This document shows positions 6,091 through 11,304 of a stretch of 11,304 nucleotides of DNA, in pieces. Source of the stretch: an uncultured Roseiflexaceae bacterium (GTDB taxonomy: Bacteria; Chloroflexota; Chloroflexia; Chloroflexales; Roseiflexaceae). The notes under the pieces were generated by a model that was given only the letters and a program-made list of their open reading frames with translations, ran no database searches and was not told where the DNA came from. Position 1 is the first letter of the stretch. Each line of letters begins with the position of its first letter. The DNA is taken from contig CAIZHO010000466.1 in assembly GCA_903932805.1 (NCBI GenBank), positions 1 to 11,304 of the forward strand. The letters are read 5' to 3'. The position numbers and the translations under genes are program-made.

Positions 6091-7349
6091 GGCATATCCC
6101 GAGCAAGCACCCCGAGGTACGCTGCGATATTGACGACATCGGCGTTTTCGTAATTACTCAGCACGATAACCGTAATGTCGGGATCGGGGAAGTTACCGAG
6201 ATACGTCCGGATCCCGCTTGCCATGCCGTCATGATGTACTGACGCCATCCCAGCAAGGGGATTACGCATCACGCCGAGTGCATAATTCTTTATCTGCGGG
6301 GTACGCATTAACGCCAACGTCTCGGGTTTGAGGACTTGGCCATCGTGCAGAGCACGGTCCCATCGGTACAAATCGTCGATTGTCGAGTAGAGTCCGCCGG
6401 CGGAGTCGAGCGTCGATGCATCAATCGGATCAGCCGGGATCCCCATTCCATAGAGCCCGAACGCCAGGGTCGGGTCGGCGCCAGCGGTGCTGTGGTCGTA
6501 GTCGGTGTCGTTGAGTCCGAGCGGGATGCAGAGTTCATTTTTGATGATATCTGCATATGGCATCCCGGTGATGTACTCGAGAATTTGACCGAGCAAGATG
6601 TACCCAGAATTCGAATATTTGTACACGCTGCCAGGCGTGGATGTAAGGGGCTCATTGCGAAAGCGTGCAATGAGCTCTTCTCGTGTGGTCGGGGTTGCTT
6701 GCCGCCGGTCAAAATCGAGAAATTCGGTGTAATCGGGTATACCAGAGCTGTGTGAAAGTAATTGCCGGATGGTAATTGCCGCCCACTGTGGCGCACAAAA
6801 CTCGAGATAGCTGCAGATACGGTCATCGATGTTGAGTTTCCCCTGCTCTTGGAGGCGCAGAATGAGCACAGCGGTGAATTGTTTGGTGAGCGAGGCAATG
6901 CGAAATTTGGTGGTTGCGGTGTTGCGACTCGTGCGATTCGCCAACCCGTACCCATGCCGCAGAAGTATTTCGCCGCGTCGCGCAACCAGCACGCTGCCGC
7001 TGTACAGCCCCGCTTGCTCGATGCTGCGCATGTGTTGGCCCAAAATATTGTCCGCGCCGACGGATCCAACTTCGATCGGGTCGAGATTCATCGGCAGCGG
7101 TTCAACAGTGGGTTCGGCGGTGGGGTTGGCGGTGGTTGGGAGCGTGGCAGTGATGGTCGGCAGAGGGGCCCCGCGCTCGGCGGTAGGAACGGGGGCTGCG
7201 GGTGGTTCGGTAGGCACCGCAATCAACCCACCTTCGACGGTGACGGTTGGCAACGTCGGCAGGGATGCCTGCGTCGACGACGCAGCATCCGTGCTGCCAC
7301 ATGCTCCGAGCACGAGGACGACTGTGAGTGCAAGGATTATGAGGCGCAT
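6087..7349 (-). CDS. Beta-lactamase-fold serine hydrolase, predicted lipoprotein
   Basis: A member of the class C beta-lactamase / DD-peptidase / esterase superfamily. It has three parts. First, a lipoprotein signal peptide with lipobox LGAC, where Cys17 would be lipidated. Second, a Pro/Thr-rich linker of about 70 residues (roughly 29-90) with repeats of the PTAEPT type. Third, the catalytic domain with S-L-T-K at 153-156 (nucleophile Ser153), Y-S-N at 245-247, and H-D-G at 373-375 in place of KTG. The HSSGIPDY stretch at 200-207 is also typical. It should act outside the membrane on peptidoglycan peptides, D-amino peptides or esters; the substrate cannot be read. It overlaps the glycosyltransferase gene by 13 bp and has no clear ribosome binding site, so it is probably translated by coupling. 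Confidence 0.9.
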   Translation of the reverse strand: MRLIILALTVVLVLGACGSTDAASSTQASLPTLPTVTVEGGLIAVPTEPPAAPVPTAERGAPLPTITATLPTTANPTAEPTVEPLPMNLDPIEVGSVGADNILGQHMRSIEQAGLYSGSVLVARRGEILLRHGYGLANRTSRNTATTKFRIASLTKQFTAVLILRLQEQGKLNIDDRICSYLEFCAPQWAAITIRQLLSHSSGIPDYTEFLDFDRRQATPTTREELIARFRNEPLTSTPGSVYKYSNSGYILLGQILEYITGMPYADIIKNELCIPLGLNDTDYDHSTAGADPTLAFGLYGMGIPADPIDASTLDSAGGLYSTIDDLYRWDRALHDGQVLKPETLALMRTPQIKNYALGVMRNPLAGMASVHHDGMASGIRTYLGNFPDPDITVIVLSNYENADVVNIAAYLGVLARDMP

Positions 7350-8602
7350 GCGTGATGTGCGGTGGCAGTGCGAATCAATGAACGATAGACATCGAGGATG
7401 TCGCAGCCGATATTGCTCCAGCCGTAGCGTTCTGCACGAGCACGGCCAGCGATACCGAGTTGATGCGCCAAATGTGCATTGGTCAAAATCTTGGTGAGGT
7501 TCTCTGCGAGCTCGGCTGCATCGTCAGGGGCAGTCAATAATCCGTCGACTCCATGTGTGATGATCGTTGCAGGTCCACCAGCGTTGGTGGCAATCACCGG
7601 TCGACCGCTCGCGAGCGCCTCAAGCGCGGCCATCCCGAACGACTCGTAGTGTGAGGGCATCGTGACGACGTCGCACGCCGCGTGAAAGAGCGAGAGCTGG
7701 CTCTGCGGCCTGGCTCCGACAAAACGGATTGCGGTAGCGATACCGAGTGAATGGCGGAGCACATCGAGTCGCTTTTGTTCGGTGTTCCACAGGTGTGGTT
7801 GGTCCTCGCTTGCACCGCCGACAATCACTGCCTCGAGCATCGCAAGACTGGGCACGCGTGCACGTAACTGGGCAACTGCCGTTATCAAGGCGTCGATCCC
7901 TTTGAGTGGCTCGATGCGCCCGACCAGGAGTGCGAGGGGCGTTGGCTGGGCCGGCAAACCGAGCTGTTTGCGTGCATCGGCCATATCATTTGGTTGGAAG
8001 CGTTGCAGGTCGACCCCGCACGGAATGACACGAATATGCTCGGGATTGGCGTCATAATGCCAAATCATCTGGCTTAAGTCGATTGTTGTTGCAGCCACTA
8101 TGGCATCAGCGTTGCGCATGATGTCGCCTTCGTGGGAGATGCGTTGACCGGTCTCGCGCTCTTCGTCACTCCGCGCAACGATGTTCTTCATGGCGCCGAG
8201 GGTGTGGAACATATGTACCAGCGGGACGCCGAGGCGTTCACGGAGTGCCAGTCCAATGACGCCCGAGACAAAATAGTGACTGTGAATGATGTCATACGAC
8301 ACACGTTGTTCGTGAGCATAGGTGATGATGCCATCAACGAATGCATCTGCATGGTTGAGGATGAGATTTTTGTCGTACGGGGATTCGGGCCCGGCAGGGA
8401 GGGTAATCAGCGTGACATTGCGCGTGACCGGAGTAATCCGCTCGCTGTCGAGCGATTGGCTCCGGGTGAAGATGTCGACGGCTACGCCACGACGCCCAAG
8501 TTCGCGACTGAGTTCGCGGACATAGACGTTCATTCCCCCGGCTTCTTTGCCGCCGAGTCCTGCGAGTGGGCTCGTATGTACAGACAACATCGCAACGCGC
8601 AT
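7337..8602 (-). CDS. GT4 glycosyltransferase, MshA-like
   Basis: A retaining GT-B glycosyltransferase of 421 residues. The N-terminal domain has AGGMNVYVREL (21-31) and the nucleotide-binding domain has VGRIEPLKG (227-235, with R229 and K234) and the E-x7-E motif (E320, E328). The acceptor side resembles the actinobacterial inositol-phosphate GlcNAc transferase MshA: N25, K78, Y110, T134 and R154 occur at the same residue numbers that I recall as acceptor-phosphate ligands there. A phosphorylated polyol or sugar acceptor is therefore possible, but similar residues occur in sucrose-phosphate-synthase relatives, and no mycothiol genes are nearby. There is no signal peptide, so it acts in the cytoplasm or at its membrane face. 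GGGAG eight bases upstream supports the start. It is paired with the lipoprotein hydrolase gene. Confidence 0.88.
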   Translation of the reverse strand: MRVAMLSVHTSPLAGLGGKEAGGMNVYVRELSRELGRRGVAVDIFTRSQSLDSERITPVTRNVTLITLPAGPESPYDKNLILNHADAFVDGIITYAHEQRVSYDIIHSHYFVSGVIGLALRERLGVPLVHMFHTLGAMKNIVARSDEERETGQRISHEGDIMRNADAIVAATTIDLSQMIWHYDANPEHIRVIPCGVDLQRFQPNDMADARKQLGLPAQPTPLALLVGRIEPLKGIDALITAVAQLRARVPSLAMLEAVIVGGASEDQPHLWNTEQKRLDVLRHSLGIATAIRFVGARPQSQLSLFHAACDVVTMPSHYESFGMAALEALASGRPVIATNAGGPATIITHGVDGLLTAPDDAAELAENLTKILTNAHLAHQLGIAGRARAERYGWSNIGCDILDVYRSLIRTATAHHACAS

Positions 8603-8725
8603 AACTGGACTCCCGTTGGGTACGTGGGCTCATTACACATACGTAATAGACCGCGTGTTGGATGCACCTGACGACGCCGTCGTTAGCAAGTATACGGTCT
8701 CTGGGTGAAGTTGTGATGAGCGTTG
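8603..8725 (-). promoter_or_regulatory. Intergenic region before the glycosyltransferase: weak promoter and nested inverted repeats
   Basis: A minus-strand TATACT at 8694-8689 could be a -10 box for the glycosyltransferase pair, giving a leader of about 80 bases; no clear -35 is seen. Just downstream are nested inverted repeats: AGACCG 8648-8653 with CGGTCT 8695-8700 outside, and ACGAC 8671-8675 with GTCGT 8679-8683 inside. No U-run follows, so I see no clear terminator for the SMP-30 gene. Confidence 0.3.
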
Positions 8726-9565
8726 TTAGACGACACGCACCCCGGCGGTGGTCGTGCGTATGCGATAGATAGACGTGCGTGCCGTGATGTAGAGCGTTTT
8801 GCGATCATCATCACCGAACGTGCAGTTTGCTGGGAGTTCGGGGACAGCAATGACCCCGAGGCAATGACCATCGGGCTCAAACACCCAGATACCTGTTGCA
8901 CCGGCGACATAGAGATGGCCGGCTTCGTCGATCTTCATCCCGTCGGGAGACCCAGGTTGGGGGTGATCGAGATCGCAGAGAATCCGGCTGTTGGTCAACG
9001 TCCCATCGGGAGCCACATCAAATGCGCGGACATGTCTGCGGCGCGAGTCGTCAATATACAAGGTGCGTTCGTCGGGGGACAGTGCCAGGCCGTTTGGACG
9101 GATGAAGTCCTCCGCGATACGAAGAACGGTACCGTCCGGGTGGACTGCATAGACACCATTGACGGGTTGTTCTTGATCGGCAGGGTCGATGCCATAGGGT
9201 GGGTCCGTGAAAAACACGACGCCATCGGAGCGCACGATGACATCATTGGGGCTATTGAGGCGTTTGCCGTCGTAGCGGTCGATGAGTGTTTGCGGCATAC
9301 CGGATGCATCGGTCATGCTGACGCGGCGATTGCCGTGTTCTGCGGCGATCAGCGCACCGGTGCGGCTGCGGGTCAGTCCATTGGAATGCCCACTCGGCTC
9401 GCGCCAACGCGAAATGGTGCCGTCCGGGCGCCATGCGTAGATGATTCCCGCAGGGATGTCAGAAAAGCGCAGTTCGGTGTCACACCAGACTGGCCCCTCG
9501 GTGAACTGGAATCCCGTGGCGATGCGTTCGGGGTGGCCGCCTTCGAAGAGGGAACGGAGCTTCAT
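8726..9565 (-). CDS. SMP-30/gluconolactonase/LRE family lactonase
   Basis: A six-bladed beta-propeller hydrolase of 279 residues, predicted to open sugar lactones with a divalent metal. The expected metal ligands are present: E23 in FTEGPVW, N107 in NSPNDV, N158 in RPNGLALSPDE and D208 in SPDGM. The repeated DGT-type blade turns are also visible. There is no signal peptide, so it should be cytosolic. Its ATG follows the glpK stop directly (TAGATG), and its GAGG lies inside the end of glpK, so the two are translated together. The pairing with glycerol kinase suggests sugar or polyol catabolism, but the lactone is unknown and other LRE-type activities remain possible. Confidence 0.9.
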   Translation of the reverse strand: MKLRSLFEGGHPERIATGFQFTEGPVWCDTELRFSDIPAGIIYAWRPDGTISRWREPSGHSNGLTRSRTGALIAAEHGNRRVSMTDASGMPQTLIDRYDGKRLNSPNDVIVRSDGVVFFTDPPYGIDPADQEQPVNGVYAVHPDGTVLRIAEDFIRPNGLALSPDERTLYIDDSRRRHVRAFDVAPDGTLTNSRILCDLDHPQPGSPDGMKIDEAGHLYVAGATGIWVFEPDGHCLGVIAVPELPANCTFGDDDRKTLYITARTSIYRIRTTTAGVRVV

Positions 9566-11065
9566 CTAGTCCTCGATCCAATTGAGCGTGCGGTCAACGG
9601 CTTTTTGCCAACGGGCATAGTCGCGGTTCCGTTGGGCGGCGTCCATCTGCGGGACCCAGCGGGTGTCTTCGCGCCAGTTGGATTGCACCTCGGCGAGGTC
9701 GCGCCAGTACCCGACGGCAATCCCAGCGGCATAGACTGCACCGAGAACGGTTGTTTCGCGGATGACGGGGCGTATCACCGGCACATTGACGACATCGGAT
9801 TGAATCTGCATCAACAAGCTGTTGGCAGTCATCCCGCCGTCGACTTTGAGCAGGGCAATAGGTACGCCACTGTCTTGTTCCATTGCGTCGAGGACCTCGC
9901 GAGTCTGCCAGGCGACTGCTTCGAGTGCGGCCCGGGCAATGTGTGCTTTGGTCACGTAGCGGGTTAACCCAACGATGACGCCCCGGGCGTCACTGCGCCA
10001 ATGCGGCGCAAACAACCCCGAGAAGGCAGGCACAATCACCACGCCGCCATTGTCAGGAACCGATGCAGCGAGTGCCTCGATGTCACTGCTTTGGGCAATG
10101 ATGCCGATGTTGTCGCGCAACCACTGGACTAGGGCACCGGCGATGGCGATGGAGCCTTCGAGTGCGTACACCGGTGGTTGGCCTTTGAACTGGTAGGCGA
10201 GGGTGGTGAGCAGACCGTGTGTCGAGGGAACGAGTGCGGTACCGGTGTTGAGCAGCATGAAACAGCCAGTGCCGTAGGTGTTTTTGACGTTCCCAGGCGA
10301 CACACAGGCTTGACCGACCATGGCTGCATGTTGGTCGCCCAACGCAGCAGCGACGGGTACTCCGGCGAGCATGCCGACCGCGGTGCCATAGACTTCGGCG
10401 GATGAGCGGATGGTGGGGAGCATTTGGGCGGGGATATCCATGGCTGCGAGGATGTCGGGGTCCCACTGCAATGTGTGCAGGTTCATCAGCATGGTGCGTC
10501 CCGCATTGGTGACATCGGTGACATGGATGCCGCCTTCGACGCCGCCGGTGAGGTGCCAGATGAGGAAGGTGTCAATAGTGCCAAAGAGCGCGTCACCGGT
10601 AGCGGCAGCGGCGCGTAATCCGGGCGTGTGATCGAGCAACCAACGGAGTTTGGGGCCGGAGAAGTACGTTGCCAACGGGAGGCCCGTTTGGCTCCGGAAG
10701 CGGTCGACGCCGTGGGTGCCGGCGAGTTCGCGACAGAGGGCATCGGTGCGCATGTCTTGCCAGACGATGGCATTGGCGTACGGCGCGCCGGTGCGACGGT
10801 CCCACACGACAGTGGTCTCACGCTGATTCGTGATGCCGACCGCGGCAATATCGGCTGCAGTGAGTCGGGCATCGGTGAGTGCATCGGCGACGACCGAGAG
10901 CGTCCGTTGCCATATTTCGTTTGGGTCGTGTTCGACCCACCCCGGTTGGGGAAATATCTGCGTGTGTTCACGTTGTGCGATGGCACGTGGGGTGCTCTCG
11001 TGATCAAAGATCATACACCGTGTACTGGTCGTGCCTTGGTCGATGGCGAGGATAAAGCGTTTCAT
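9566..11065 (-). CDS. glpK: Glycerol kinase
   Basis: The enzyme phosphorylates glycerol to sn-glycerol-3-phosphate with ATP, trapping glycerol for catabolism or for phospholipid synthesis. The 499 residues are the usual length. It has the DQGTTSTR phosphate loop (9-16), R82 and E83 (TNQRETT), W102, Y134 (YFSGPKLRW) and the catalytic base D244 in GDQHA, and [14 protein letters not shown] and [17 protein letters not shown] in the C-terminal domain; all glycerol-contacting positions known from E. coli have counterparts. The stretch between VYG (225-227) and GDQ is short: it lacks the GGKGG(T)R fructose-bisphosphate loop of enteric GlpK and the phosphorylatable His of the Firmicutes enzyme. AGGAGG five bases before the ATG is a strong ribosome binding site. 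No glpF or glpD is adjacent. Confidence 0.96.
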   Translation of the reverse strand: MKRFILAIDQGTTSTRCMIFDHESTPRAIAQREHTQIFPQPGWVEHDPNEIWQRTLSVVADALTDARLTAADIAAVGITNQRETTVVWDRRTGAPYANAIVWQDMRTDALCRELAGTHGVDRFRSQTGLPLATYFSGPKLRWLLDHTPGLRAAAATGDALFGTIDTFLIWHLTGGVEGGIHVTDVTNAGRTMLMNLHTLQWDPDILAAMDIPAQMLPTIRSSAEVYGTAVGMLAGVPVAAALGDQHAAMVGQACVSPGNVKNTYGTGCFMLLNTGTALVPSTHGLLTTLAYQFKGQPPVYALEGSIAIAGALVQWLRDNIGIIAQSSDIEALAASVPDNGGVVIVPAFSGLFAPHWRSDARGVIVGLTRYVTKAHIARAALEAVAWQTREVLDAMEQDSGVPIALLKVDGGMTANSLLMQIQSDVVNVPVIRPVIRETTVLGAVYAAGIAVGYWRDLAEVQSNWREDTRWVPQMDAAQRNRDYARWQKAVDRTLNWIED

Positions 11066-11092
11066 TGCGTCCTCCTATGCGAATCTAACGCC

Positions 11093-11121
11093 ATTATACT
11101 CGGCGAGCGAATCCGGCGCAG
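11093..11121 (-). promoter_or_regulatory. Promoter of glpK and the SMP-30 gene
   Basis: A consensus TATAAT (11098-11093) lies 27 bases before the glpK ATG and would give a leader of about 20 bases. The -35 position (CTGCGC, 11121-11116) is poor, so an activator may be needed. A small CTCG-G-CGAG palindrome (11099-11107) fills part of the spacer and could be an operator; that is inference. Confidence 0.55.
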
Positions 11122-11126
11122 ACCTC

Positions 11127-11154
11127 TTGACATCTGTGCTAGACATGCTATATT
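11127..11154 (+). promoter_or_regulatory. Strong plus-strand promoter, divergent from glpK
   Basis: TTGACA (11127-11132), a 16-base spacer and TATATT (11149-11154), preceded by TGC as an extended -10, form the best sigma-70-type promoter in the window. Transcription should start near 11161 and run toward the right edge. Its -35 is about five bases from the -35 region of the glpK promoter. Confidence 0.65.
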
Positions 11155-11160
11155 CGTCGT

Positions 11161-11304
11161 AGGATTCTTTTAGCATTTTTGCCGTCCAGGCATAAAGGGG
11201 GTGGTGCTCATGGGTTGTAGTCATAAGCGCATGGGTGTCGCCGGAGCGGTGACCCTGTAGTCTTCCGTTCGGAGACACCCGACCTCCACCGTCGCTGCTT
11301 CGTC
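11161..11304 (+). ncRNA. Candidate large-type SRP RNA, 5' Alu domain (partial)
   Basis: No good protein frame follows the strong promoter. The core at 11233-11280 resembles the Alu domain of Bacillus-type SRP RNA: AGCGGTG (11245-11251) and CCCTGTA (11253-11259) match it closely. A hairpin GTCGCC/GGTGAC (11237-11242 with 11248-11253) and a second TCTTC/GGAGA (11261-11265 with 11271-11275) flank the TGTAGTC turn, as helices 3 and 4 do around the UGUNR motif. The loops (GAGC and GTTC) could pair. An alternative outer pairing is GGGTGTC (11233-11239) with GACACCC (11274-11280). The usual GUGCUAGG before the core is missing. The rest of the RNA, including the diagnostic GGUCAGG...AGCAGCC domain, would lie outside the window. 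A 16-codon ORF at 11210-11260 makes a leader-peptide attenuator a rival reading. Confidence 0.45.

Noticed and set aside
6090..6100. GGG-CATAT-CCC hairpin at the udp/lipoprotein junction as a shared terminator
   Set aside because: Only three to four base pairs and no T-run on either side.
7261..7349. Short frames over the Pro/Thr-rich linker of the lipoprotein as separate genes
   Set aside because: The low-complexity linker leaves several frames open by chance; only the frame with signal peptide and catalytic motifs is supported.
8723..9967. Long plus-strand open frame of 414 codons across the SMP-30 and glpK genes
   Set aside because: It is antisense to two genes with complete catalytic motifs, and its product has no recognisable domain and reads like out-of-frame coding sequence.
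10628..11173. Plus-strand 181-codon frame opposite the start of glpK
   Set aside because: Antisense to glpK coding sequence and running into the promoter region; no domain or ribosome binding site.
11205..11240. Possible tRNA at the right edge, suggested by compact stems
   Set aside because: No GTTC-type T arm, no anticodon arm of seven-base loop and no acceptor pairing could be found.
11075..11278. Minus-strand 67-codon frame upstream of glpK
   Set aside because: It lies across both divergent promoters and the antisense of the candidate structured RNA, has no good ribosome binding site and no recognisable motif.

Overview
The window reads as ordinary bacterial chromosome: moderately GC-rich, densely packed, almost all coding, with no insertion sequence, CRISPR array, tRNA or rRNA seen. 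The lineage cannot be fixed from the sequence alone. A short EF-Ts, a lipoprotein with a long Pro/Thr-rich linker, GT4 enzymes of the GGMNVYV type and a possible large-type SRP RNA would all suit a Chloroflexota-like bacterium; this is an inference with low to moderate confidence.

Left part (1-4531, minus strand): a translation, nucleotide and envelope-lipid operon read right to left as rpsB, tsf, pyrH, frr, uppS, cdsA, with the first codons of a further gene probably at the left edge. An extended -10 promoter and a foldable leader precede rpsB. Hairpins sit in the rpsB-tsf and tsf-pyrH gaps; the second is a perfect 17-bp stem that may set the ratio of ribosomal to downstream products. pyrH to cdsA are tightly packed and probably translationally coupled.

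Middle (4551-6090): a gene of the 2-aminothiazoline-4-carboxylate hydrolase family (minus) is separated by only 56 bp from a divergent plus-strand pair, a 70-residue two-helix membrane protein and a uridine phosphorylase, joined by an ATGA overlap. A 14-bp palindrome covers part of the candidate plus-strand -10 box in the divergent gap.

Right part (6087-11065, minus strand): glpK followed directly (TAGATG) by an SMP-30/gluconolactonase gene; then, after a 123-bp gap, an MshA-like GT4 glycosyltransferase overlapping by 13 bp a beta-lactamase-fold serine hydrolase predicted to be a lipoprotein. The lipoprotein gene meets the uridine phosphorylase gene end to end with overlapping stop codons.

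Right edge (11066-11304): back-to-back promoters. One serves glpK. The other, a near-consensus plus-strand promoter, drives a non-coding region with two adjacent hairpins around TGTAGTC that resemble the Alu domain of a large SRP RNA; it runs off the window.

I see no clear new multi-gene system. The best leads are the edge RNA, the conserved acceptor-site residues of the MshA-like enzyme, the hairpins of the rpsB operon, and the lone ATC-hydrolase-family protein with its divergent partner operon.
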